5,803 nucleotides of DNA from an uncultured Bacilli bacterium (GCA_934098295.1 CAKONV010000039.1:1-5803), one strand, 5' to 3'; numbered from the stretch's first letter, positions 1 to 5,532 are shown. Notes: a model not told the origin generated them from the sequence alone. Numbers and translations: made by a program.

Positions 1-42
1 CTTCTTAGCAATAAACGCACCGAAGATTACGCTTATGATTAA
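1..42 (+). CDS. Possible C-terminal end of a plus-strand gene (partial)
   Basis: Frame 1 is open from the left edge to a TAA stop at 40-42 and reads LLSNKRTEDYAYD. The codons used (CGC, ACC, GAA, TAC, GCT) look less AT-driven than those of the defence genes to the right, and a weak hairpin with a T-run (84-108) and a better terminator (163-199) follow in the right orientation. I do not recognise the protein from thirteen residues. Frame 2 is also open here, to position 51, so the reading is only suggestive. It could be the end of a chromosomal or plasmid gene that marks the edge of the island. Confidence 0.3.
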   Translation, partial: LLSNKRTEDYAYD

Positions 43-83
43 ATTTTTTTAGGACATTTTGCAAAGTTATTGACAGATATTTG

Positions 84-108
84 TTGAAAAAGCTTCAATT
101 TTTCTTTT
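84..108 (+). terminator. Weak AT-rich hairpin followed by T-run
   Basis: TTGAA (84-88) pairs with TTCAA (94-98) around a 5-nt loop and is followed by TTTTTCTTTT (99-108). The stem is short and AT-rich, so on its own it would be a poor terminator. It lies about 40 nt after the stop of the possible left-edge gene. Confidence 0.25.
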
Positions 109-162
109 AGTTCTCTAACCTTACATTTATTCCAATTTGTTTTATAATCCTAACAGAACGTC

Positions 163-199
163 AAAAAGCGGCTAACAGTGTCATCCTGCTAGCCTTTTT
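163..199. terminator. Probable bidirectional intrinsic terminator
   Basis: GGCTA (170-174) plus CAG (176-178) pairs with CTG (186-188) plus TAGCC (190-194), giving eight base pairs with one mismatch and a 7-nt loop. Five A (163-167) precede it and five T (195-199) follow it directly, so the plus-strand version is the better one. On the minus strand the stem is followed by GC and then TTTTT. It is the most G+C-rich patch in the left flank. It could end a gene entering from the left edge and also stop minus-strand transcripts leaving the defence island. Confidence 0.55.
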
Positions 200-230
200 C
201 TACTTATTCCACATTTGAATTTAAACTCAA

Positions 231-254
231 GTTCATATCTTTTCTTATATGAAC
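231..254. repeat. 8-bp perfect inverted repeat downstream of the small gene
   Basis: GTTCATAT (231-238) and ATATGAAC (247-254) are perfect inverted copies around an 8-nt pyrimidine loop. It lies 42 nt past the stop of the small minus-strand gene. No T-run follows on either strand, so it is not a standard terminator. It could be an RNA 3'-end stabilising hairpin or a protein-binding dyad. Confidence 0.4.
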
Positions 255-295
255 ACAATTGGATACTTTTATTTTAACTTTTATAAACATGATAC

Positions 296-502
296 CTAAT
301 CAATTTTAATATTATTCTTTATTTTTATATTAACCAAATTTGAACTAACTATATTATTATAAACAAATAAAGCATCTTCGTAATTATTGAAATAAAACTT
401 TTCACTAGAAATAATCCATAATCCTTCTTTGGGAGAAGAACTATAAATGTAATATTTTTTAGTATTATTTATTTTGTTACACTCAATATAATAAATATTC
501 AT
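296..502 (-). CDS. Small hypothetical protein, about 68 codons, possibly leaderless
   Basis: I do not recognise this protein. It is predicted to be soluble and mixed alpha/beta. It has alternating aromatic and hydrophobic residues at the N-terminus (IYYIECN and YYIYSS), a single Trp (GLWIIS), then FNNYEDALFVYNNIV, which looks like an aromatic-plus-EDA amphipathic helix, and a Lys/Asn/Ile-rich tail. There is no signal peptide and no convincing membrane segment. In-frame starts are TTG at 508, GTG at 505 and ATG at 502. ATG 502 is preferred because an extended -10 (TGATATAAT, 514-522) predicts a transcript starting near 507. There is no Shine-Dalgarno sequence, so the gene would be leaderless or nearly so. 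It begins 33 nt after the stop of the DUF262/DUF1524 gene on the same strand, so it may be an accessory or immunity-like partner, or simply a passenger. At this AT content a chance frame of this length is not excluded. Confidence 0.5.
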   Translation of the reverse strand: MNIYYIECNKINNTKKYYIYSSSPKEGLWIISSEKFYFNNYEDALFVYNNIVSSNLVNIKIKNNIKID

Positions 503-513
503 CACCAATAATT

Positions 514-522
514 ATTATATCA
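514..522 (-). promoter_or_regulatory. Extended -10 promoter of the small gene
   Basis: The minus strand reads TGATATAAT here: a perfect TATAAT with the TGn extension, identical to the elements in front of the first methyltransferase and the DUF262 gene. No good -35 is seen at 16-18 nt. The predicted transcript start is near 507, only about 5 nt before ATG 502. Confidence 0.5.
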
Positions 523-535
523 ACTTTTTTGATTT

Positions 536-2248
536 TTATGAGAATTTTCTAATCCAAATTTCATAATAAAATTTTTTTGCTAACTTTGTTGTCCTTGTAA
601 TAATCATATTATCATTCCAATATTCGGAATTCGAATTATAATTTTCTTGCAATTCTTTGGCTATTTCTTTAGGCAACGTAAACATGGATTTATCATACAT
701 AATTATTTTTCCTTCATAAGAAGCTGACCCTAATTTATTATTATTTTTTTTAGTCAATGGTATTAAATTTCCAATATAACACGCTTTCCCACCTTCACAA
801 TCATTTTTTATATGTTCAATTGTAAATTTAGGAATGTTGTATTCCCCAGTATTTTGAATTTCATTTTCAAGTAATACAAGTCTTATTTTTTTGCCTTTAT
901 CTAATTTAATATTGTTATATTTTTCGGCAAATTTTGAATAAGCTAATTGCATAAATTTATTAGTAAATGTTTTTCCATTTGGAATGTTTTTATATAATTC
1001 ATCAAAGAAAGCTTCTACTATATTTTTAGTAAAGTCATTATGTAATTTATATGCATAATCAGCAATTAATTTTGTATAGCTATTCGTTTTATTCTCACAT
1101 ATAATGACTGATACGCAAATAAAATTTTTCAATGTAACCAATACTTTCTCTAATTCTTTAATATGAAGAAATCCTTTTTCGTAAGCCTCAAGCAGACTTA
1201 ATAATATAGGCCTAAATTGTGATACTTGATTTTCTTGAAAAAATTTAAAAACATAATTAATTGAATCACAATATTCAGCATTGCCATCTATTAAATTTTT
1301 ATATAATTTTGACTTCTTAACTAGATCATCTAAAAACTCGTTTACTTTATTTTTTGATATATATTTTTTAATCAATTCATATTCATTTAGTCCCTTTTCT
1401 TTTTCAAAATAGTGTACACAATAGTGAGAAATAAATTTCTTTATGCTTGAATTCTTTTTTTCATCTACATTTGAAATTATTTGATCCCACTTATTTTTAG
1501 CAATATCAAAACCATTATTTTCTCTGCTATACATAAATATATAATTTTTAATAAGTTCATGCATTTGCAATGGCACACCTCTTGAATTCAAGATCTCAAA
1601 AATTATATATCCTTCTTGTTCATTATCAGCAATGATAGAAATACATTTCATCTTCAATATTGTATCCAAAATTAATTCTAAATACTTACTAGGTGAGCTA
1701 CTTTGTTTTACTTTATTAACAATTATATTATAAAAATAATCTACACAATTTTCAATTAATAATTCTTTTTGTGTTATTTTTAAATAATTTCTTTTTATAT
1801 AATCACTTAATATTTCATCATTGTTATCTTGAATGTAATCACACAAAAAAATTTTCAAAATATTCTCATATTCATCATTAACTAATTTAACAAAAGGCGT
1901 AGCTGTATTATCAATTTTAAAACAATACCTTTTAATTTCTTCTGTTGAAAATTTTGATTCCATTAAAACTAATAATTTAATTACTATTCCCAACAAAATT
2001 GTAAGGGTAGTTAACCTTTGCTGACCATCTATAACAATTTGATTATCATTACACTTTTCTAATATGAAACTCCCGATAAAATGCTCTGACTTCATATTAT
2101 TATTATCAATTATTCTAAATATGTCTTCAATCATATCATTCCAATTTTTTTCTGTCCAAACATACTTTCTTTGATATCTAGGAATAATATAATTTATATT
2201 AGCATATAATATATCTTTAATTGTTGTATCTTCTGGTTTAAATGACAT
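536..2248 (-). CDS. GmrSD-like DUF262/DUF1524 defence nuclease
   Basis: This 570-residue protein joins an N-terminal DUF262 domain to a C-terminal DUF1524 HNH-type domain. DUF262 shows IPRYQRKYVW (22-31), HFIGSFIL (56-63) and the nucleotide-binding DGQQR motif (74-78). A second DUF262-family signature, FEILNSRG followed by LIKN, lies at 217-235. DUF1524 shows TIEHI (476-480, candidate His479), IGNL (492-495), Asn/Lys-rich NNNKLG, Lys514, Trp544 and Arg552. Families with this layout include GmrSD (type IV restriction of glucosylated hydroxymethylcytosine DNA), BrxU and SspE, which is coupled to phosphorothioate marking. In these, DUF262 uses nucleotide binding or hydrolysis to control nicking or cutting by the HNH part. 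The stretch between EHI and IGNL is short (11 residues) and lacks an obvious second His, so catalysis may deviate. The start ATG at 2248 has AAGGAG 7 nt upstream. It follows the restriction-modification cassette by 47 nt but has its own promoter. Family assignment is firm; the target is unknown. Confidence 0.9.
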   Translation of the reverse strand: MSFKPEDTTIKDILYANINYIIPRYQRKYVWTEKNWNDMIEDIFRIIDNNNMKSEHFIGSFILEKCNDNQIVIDGQQRLTTLTILLGIVIKLLVLMESKFSTEEIKRYCFKIDNTATPFVKLVNDEYENILKIFLCDYIQDNNDEILSDYIKRNYLKITQKELLIENCVDYFYNIIVNKVKQSSSPSKYLELILDTILKMKCISIIADNEQEGYIIFEILNSRGVPLQMHELIKNYIFMYSRENNGFDIAKNKWDQIISNVDEKKNSSIKKFISHYCVHYFEKEKGLNEYELIKKYISKNKVNEFLDDLVKKSKLYKNLIDGNAEYCDSINYVFKFFQENQVSQFRPILLSLLEAYEKGFLHIKELEKVLVTLKNFICVSVIICENKTNSYTKLIADYAYKLHNDFTKNIVEAFFDELYKNIPNGKTFTNKFMQLAYSKFAEKYNNIKLDKGKKIRLVLLENEIQNTGEYNIPKFTIEHIKNDCEGGKACYIGNLIPLTKKNNNKLGSASYEGKIIMYDKSMFTLPKEIAKELQENYNSNSEYWNDNMIITRTTKLAKKFYYEIWIRKFS

Positions 2249-2255
2249 AATATCA

Positions 2256-2261
2256 CTCCTT
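2256..2261 (-). promoter_or_regulatory. Ribosome binding site of the DUF262/DUF1524 gene
   Basis: AAGGAG on the minus strand lies 7 nt before ATG 2248 and fixes the start of the gene. Confidence 0.8.
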
Positions 2262-2270
2262 TTTTATTTA

Positions 2271-2299
2271 ATTATATCATTAAACCTTATTTTTTTCAA
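2271..2299 (-). promoter_or_regulatory. Consensus promoter of the DUF262/DUF1524 gene
   Basis: On the minus strand, TTGAAA (2299-2294) and TATAAT (2276-2271) are separated by exactly 17 nt, and TGA at 2279-2277 makes the -10 extended. The predicted start of transcription is near 2264. The -35 overlaps the TGA stop codon of the upstream methyltransferase (2298-2296), so the two genes are tightly packed but can be transcribed independently. Confidence 0.75.
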
Positions 2300-3036
2300 C
2301 TATCTACTCTTTTTAAACATATTTCATAATATTTTTTTTCTTTTTCTATGCCAATAAATCTTCTTTTTAATCTTTTGCATACAACACCAGTTGTTCCACT
2401 CCCCAGAAATGGATCCAATACTATTTGTCCTTCAAGCGTAGATGCTTTAATAATTCTTTCAATCAAACATTCAGGTTTTTGAGTTGGGTGATAACCATAC
2501 TTTTTTTCACTCATTGATACGGCCGGTAGTAACCAAACATCCTCTAATTCAGCATTATTTATATTGTACATTGCTTCGTAATTAAATATATGGCCATACC
2601 CTTTATCAGCCCATATAATAAATTCATAAGAAAACCTGCATTTGTTTTTATAAATAAGTGGTGGTGGGTTAATTTTTTTCCATATGATGATATTGATTAT
2701 TTTAAAGCCTACCTCATCTAATGTTTTTTTAATATCAAAGATATTATGATAAGTACCACTTATCCAAATGCTACATTTAATCTTTAATATTCTATAGCAT
2801 TCAGTTATCCATTCTTTAGTAAATTTTTGAATATCATCATAGTTTTCTTTTTTATCCCATTCTCCTTTATTAACAGATACAACTTTACCACTTGAAATAC
2901 TTTTACCACCATTAGAAAGAAAGTATGGTGGATCGGCAAACACAACGTCAATTGACTTATTTTCAATCTTCTTCATTATTTTAATGCAATCATTATTATA
3001 TAAAATAAAACACACCTCCCTACTTATATAATACAC
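2296..3036 (-). CDS. dpnA: DpnA-like adenine-N6 DNA methyltransferase (beta class)
   Basis: This is a probable second methyltransferase of a DpnII-type system, transferring methyl from S-adenosylmethionine to adenine N6, by homology in GATC. Counting from GTG 3036 (246 residues), the catalytic DPPY is at 35-38 within VVFADPPYFLSNGG, HPTQKP is at 183-188, and the S-adenosylmethionine loop LDPFLGSGTTG is at 207-217. Catalytic motif before binding motif is the beta-class order. The region following DPPY (VVSVNKGEWD, then WISGTYHNI) matches DpnA closely from memory. Pneumococcal DpnA can methylate single-stranded DNA and protects DNA taken up in transformation; whether this one does is inference. 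The start is uncertain: GTG 3036 has no binding site, while a strong AGGGAGG (3021-3015) is 8 nt before an in-frame ATT at 3006. A start there gives 236 residues beginning just where DpnA similarity begins. The segment 124-138 (PPPLIYKNKCRFSYE) differs from the family's usual Thr-His-Ser pattern. Confidence 0.9.
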   Translation of the reverse strand: MYYISREVCFILYNNDCIKIMKKIENKSIDVVFADPPYFLSNGGKSISSGKVVSVNKGEWDKKENYDDIQKFTKEWITECYRILKIKCSIWISGTYHNIFDIKKTLDEVGFKIINIIIWKKINPPPLIYKNKCRFSYEFIIWADKGYGHIFNYEAMYNINNAELEDVWLLPAVSMSEKKYGYHPTQKPECLIERIIKASTLEGQIVLDPFLGSGTTGVVCKRLKRRFIGIEKEKKYYEICLKRVDS

Positions 3037-3051
3037 AGGAAAGTGTGTTTT
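3007..3051 (-). promoter_or_regulatory. 14-bp hairpin hiding the ribosome binding site of the DpnA-like gene; terminator-like
   Basis: On the minus-strand RNA, AAAACACACUUUCC (3051-3038) pairs along its full length with GGGAGGUGUGUUUU (3020-3007), giving 14 pairs including two G-U, around a 17-nt loop. The 3' arm contains nearly all of the only good Shine-Dalgarno (AGGGAGG, 3021-3015) and ends one nucleotide before the ATT at 3006. The stem is also preceded by A-rich DNA and followed by UUUUAUUUUAU, so it doubles as a plausible terminator or attenuator at the end of the endonuclease gene. Either way it should lower expression of the second methyltransferase relative to the first two genes. 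Confidence 0.65.
3015..3021 (-). promoter_or_regulatory. Ribosome binding site pointing to an ATT start
   Basis: AGGGAGG is the strongest Shine-Dalgarno sequence in the window. At a spacing of 8 nt the in-frame codon is ATT (3006-3004). No in-frame ATG, GTG or TTG falls at 5-12 nt. The GTG at 3015-3013 overlaps the site itself and the GTG at 3013-3011 is out of frame and quickly stops. Confidence 0.55.
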
Positions 3052-3072
3052 TACTTTTTTTATTTTTTTTAT

Positions 3073-4356
3073 TTATTCTTGAACGATAGTAAATATCCAG
3101 TTAATCCATGAAATTATAGTACTTGCTCTTCTTTCAAACGTTTCTTCAGATTCAATATTATATAGATCACATTCTTTCATAAGTATAACAATTTCTTTTT
3201 TAGAAAGTGGTCTTCCAACACATAAGAATTGTTTAAATGAAATATTAAATACTTTGTGAGAAAGAATTAACTTAACAAATTCAAGTTGTCTTTGTACATA
3301 TTTCATTTTCATTATCTCTTCACCAATAGAGGATAATTTATACGTAATTTTTTTCCCTTTTGAACATTTATCAATCAACCCTATATACATTGCAGCTCTT
3401 GTATAATACTGAGTTTGTCTAGGATCAAATTCAAATTCTTCAGTTATCTTTTCTGCTGTTACTTCATTGTCATTAATCAATTCACACAGATTAATAATTC
3501 TTTTAAATGAATCAGCTTGTGGAAATGGAATTTTAGGTTCATCAACACATTCAATTTTTTTTGATATATCAGTAATATCTTTAAACGTAATTGATATATC
3601 TTCTAATGAATAATTTTTTTGTTTGATTAGCTTTAAACTATTATATTTATTAGAATCATCAAACTGGTACTCAAAGAAACTAAAAATATCATTACTATAT
3701 ACGAAATAAATTACTTTAACTTTTTTATCAATTTTGCTTGACCATAATCTATAAGGATAGTAAAGCTGTCTAATCAAAAAGTCCGTATTTATGTTTCTTT
3801 TTGCTTCAACTAAACTTAAGTAATTAATTCCTTCATATGCACCATCAATTTCAATTTGAGAATTTTCAACTAACAACTCATCATAGTTTCTCGTTAATGT
3901 ATTAATTATTTCAAAAGAAAACTTGCTTGATGCCATTCTACCACTTACCGTTGGAACTATTTGTTCATCTTCTAAAAAATCTTCAAGCATTCCAGTTAAA
4001 TATGCGCAATTCAACGCAATAGCTTCACTTGTGATCATAGTAGGTACAATACTTTGAATATAATTAGGAAATTCAATTCTAATAATATCTTTATTAATTT
4101 CTTTCAATTCACAAAACATTTGATGGTTTGAAATTATAAAATCATTTCTTGATATAGGCATTATAGATAAACTATTTTTCTTAAATATTTCGGGTAAATT
4201 TTCTGAATGGTCAAACTTTGTCATTAGACGTGGTTCTCTAAACTCTTTGATTTGTTTAGCAGTAATTATAAAATTACCATGTTCTCGTACGACATCAAGA
4301 ATACTATACTTTTCAAATAATTGTTCCCATGCAGTATTTAATAAACTTTCAGCCAT
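3073..4356 (-). CDS. Type II restriction endonuclease, PD-(D/E)XK with winged helix
   Basis: This 427-residue protein lies between the two methyltransferases and is the probable nuclease of the system, cutting DNA that lacks the cassette's methylation. The catalytic core is visible at 168-203: IEIDGAYEG supplies Asp171, LVEAK supplies Glu184 and Lys186, and IRQLYYPYR follows, a typical PD-(D/E)XK strand-strand-helix. A region around 280-350 (DSFKRIINLCELI, then FEFDPRQTQYYTRAAMYIGLI) looks like a winged-helix DNA-binding domain of the kind found in some type II enzymes. I see no similarity to DpnII/MboI (about 290 residues) or to Sau3AI, and cannot name the family. ATG 4356 lies 2 nt after the methyltransferase stop with no Shine-Dalgarno sequence, so translation is probably coupled to that gene, a usual way to keep nuclease production dependent on methylase production. 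The target is presumed to be GATC because of the methyltransferases. Confidence 0.8.
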   Translation of the reverse strand: MAESLLNTAWEQLFEKYSILDVVREHGNFIITAKQIKEFREPRLMTKFDHSENLPEIFKKNSLSIMPISRNDFIISNHQMFCELKEINKDIIRIEFPNYIQSIVPTMITSEAIALNCAYLTGMLEDFLEDEQIVPTVSGRMASSKFSFEIINTLTRNYDELLVENSQIEIDGAYEGINYLSLVEAKRNINTDFLIRQLYYPYRLWSSKIDKKVKVIYFVYSNDIFSFFEYQFDDSNKYNSLKLIKQKNYSLEDISITFKDITDISKKIECVDEPKIPFPQADSFKRIINLCELINDNEVTAEKITEEFEFDPRQTQYYTRAAMYIGLIDKCSKGKKITYKLSSIGEEIMKMKYVQRQLEFVKLILSHKVFNISFKQFLCVGRPLSKKEIVILMKECDLYNIESEETFERRASTIISWINWIFTIVQE

Positions 4357-4358
4357 AA

Positions 4359-5204
4359 TTAAAAATTCTTGATCAACACTTCTTCAACTTCACCACGTTT
4401 GTTTCCATTTGAGTTGATAGAACGCTTTGCTTTCACAATAATAATGTCGTATTCTTTATATAAATTTTTTATAAATTCTGTATTAGAATTCGATAACAAA
4501 AATTTAACACCTTTTTTATTTAATTCATCGCAAACAAGTTTTAGTCTTTCTTGTTCATTTTTATTAAATCCACCTTCATTATATCCTGTAAAACTTGCAG
4601 TATTTGAAACTGGGTCGTAAGGAGGATCAAGGTAAACAAAATCGCCTTTTTTAGCATTAGCCACTGCACCTGCAAAATCACCTGATATTATTTGAATATT
4701 ATTATCATTAAAATATTTACTTACTGCACGTAATACTATTTCATTAACAATATTAGGATTTTTGTATTTTCCATATGGAGTGTTAAATTGTCCAGAACTA
4801 TTTACTCTAAATAAACCATTATAGCAAGTTTTATTTAAGTAAATTAGCCTTGCTGCTTTTTCAAGATTATCAAGTGCACTATACGTTGAAGATATTCTAT
4901 CTAAATCTCTAATTTTGTAGAAATATTCTTCAGTATTATTTGCTTCATGAATTTTTAATATTTCAATTAATTCTTCAACATTTTCTTTAATAACTTTATA
5001 TGTTGTTATTAAATCATCATTCAAGTCATTAATAACCGCATTTTTAGGTTGAATTGCAAATAAATTAGCTCCACCACCAAAAAATGGTTCATAATAAGTA
5101 TTTATTTTACTAGGAGTATATTTTTTAAGATCACCTAACAATTGTCGTTTACCACCTACCCATTTTACAACAGGCATTACTAATGCATTATTTTTTTTAT
5201 TCAT
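4359..5204 (-). CDS. dpnM: Dam/DpnM-type adenine-N6 DNA methyltransferase (alpha class, D12)
   Basis: It transfers a methyl group from S-adenosylmethionine to adenine N6 in double-stranded DNA, most likely in GATC. The 281 residues match the family's usual length (about 280). In order they show motif X KWVGGKRQLL (14-23), motif I YYEPFFGGGANLF (37-49), motif II VINDLNDDLI (57-66), the Dam-type YLNKTCYNGLFRVN block (122-135), catalytic DPPY (193-196), LSNS (237-240) and RSINSNGNKRGEVEEVLI (261-278). Binding motif before DPPY is the alpha-class order. The start chosen is ATG 5204, with AAAGGAG 8 nt upstream. An in-frame ATG at 5228 would add eight residues, but it lies at or above the predicted transcript start and has no binding site. 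It is the first gene of the cassette, so it is made before or with the nuclease. EcoRV-type relatives recognise other sites, so GATC is inferred. Confidence 0.93.
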   Translation of the reverse strand: MNKKNNALVMPVVKWVGGKRQLLGDLKKYTPSKINTYYEPFFGGGANLFAIQPKNAVINDLNDDLITTYKVIKENVEELIEILKIHEANNTEEYFYKIRDLDRISSTYSALDNLEKAARLIYLNKTCYNGLFRVNSSGQFNTPYGKYKNPNIVNEIVLRAVSKYFNDNNIQIISGDFAGAVANAKKGDFVYLDPPYDPVSNTASFTGYNEGGFNKNEQERLKLVCDELNKKGVKFLLSNSNTEFIKNLYKEYDIIIVKAKRSINSNGNKRGEVEEVLIKNF

Positions 5205-5212
5205 ATCATATA

Positions 5213-5219
5213 CTCCTTT
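5213..5219 (-). promoter_or_regulatory. Ribosome binding site of the DpnM-like gene
   Basis: AAAGGAG on the minus strand, 8 nt before ATG 5204. It falls inside the longer possible reading frame from ATG 5228 and therefore decides for the shorter start. Confidence 0.8.
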
Positions 5220-5228
5220 CGCGTACAT

Positions 5229-5237
5229 ATTATATCA
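5229..5237 (-). promoter_or_regulatory. Extended -10 promoter of the restriction-modification cassette
   Basis: The minus strand reads TGATATAAT, a perfect extended -10. The hexamer 17 nt upstream (CTATCA, 5257-5252) is a poor -35, which an extended -10 can tolerate. The predicted transcript start is near 5222, giving a leader of about 18 nt containing the ribosome binding site. No GATC site occurs in or near the promoter, so methylation at GATC is unlikely to control it directly. Confidence 0.65.
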
Positions 5238-5300
5238 TGATTTTAAAAAAATGATAGTGTTTTATAATCTAAAATTTGTTTACACAAAAAATTAATTTTC

Positions 5301-5323
5301 AACAAAAGAGAAAATCTTTTGTT
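5301..5323. repeat. Perfect 9-bp inverted repeat
   Basis: AACAAAAGA (5301-5309) and TCTTTTGTT (5315-5323) are perfect inverted copies around GAAAA. The stem has only two G-C pairs and no T-run follows on either strand, so termination is unlikely. It is centred about 75 nt upstream of the cassette's -10 and could be a binding dyad. Confidence 0.4.
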
Positions 5324-5485
5324 TGCATTTTGCCTACTCATAGTTTTATTAATACAAATAGAATAATTAGTTCTTACACTTTATTTTTTTCAAAATAAGA
5401 ATAAAATAATTATCCATAGCTAAATAGCAAAATAAACTTTTGTTCATTTTAATAATAAAACTTACTGTTATGTTTCCTCACACTT

Positions 5486-5507
5486 GGACTTTTGGTAGTC
5501 TTAAACC
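5486..5507 (-). repeat. Degenerate inverted copy of the 23-nt repeat
   Basis: TTTGGTAGTC (5491-5500) is an exact reverse complement of the repeat core as found in copy 2, flanked by AC at 5488-5489 and AACC at 5504-5507 that partly match, with one extra nucleotide. Together with copy 1 it forms an imperfect dyad (10-nt outer arms 5488-5497 and 5519-5528, 9 of 10 matching) around the perfect palindrome AACCTAGGTT (5504-5513). Confidence 0.55.
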
Positions 5508-5509
5508 TA

Positions 5510-5532
5510 GGTTGAACTTACCAAAGGTATAT
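5510..5532 (+). repeat. 23-nt iteron-like repeat, copy 1
   Basis: Shares GGTTGA at the left and TACCAAAGGTATAT at the right with copy 2, differing only at positions 7-9 of the unit. It is separated from copy 2 by 154 nt start to start. Confidence 0.65.

Noticed and set aside
70..98. TTGACA at 70-75 as a plus-strand -35
   Set aside because: No -10-like hexamer occurs 16-18 nt downstream, and a hairpin occupies that position.
2296..2298. TGA read as tryptophan (Mycoplasma-type code)
   Set aside because: No internal TGA occurs in any of the large genes, conserved tryptophans checked use TGG, and the TGA after the DpnA-like gene falls exactly at the expected C-terminus.
4369..4620. Plus-strand open frame of 83 codons
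   Set aside because: It lies wholly inside the DpnM-like gene on the opposite strand, whose motifs are unmistakable; it has no binding site and no recognisable domain.
1324..5132. Avoidance or clustering of GATC sites as a mark of the system
   Set aside because: I count about eleven GATC sites, all inside genes between 1324 and 5132. That is roughly what base composition predicts, so there is no clear avoidance; absence from the short flanks is not significant.
5205..5228. Eight-residue N-terminal extension of the DpnM-like protein from ATG 5228
   Set aside because: The ribosome binding site (5213-5219) lies inside the extension, and the predicted transcript start (near 5222) is downstream of that ATG.
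5243..5341. Minus-strand frame of 32 codons starting MSRQNANKRF
   Set aside because: No ribosome binding site or promoter, and low-complexity AT-driven composition; it contains the inverted repeat at 5301-5323. Could be a short peptide but nothing supports it.
5367..5447. Minus-strand frame of 26 codons starting MNKSLFCYLA
   Set aside because: Too short, no Shine-Dalgarno sequence, no recognisable pattern.
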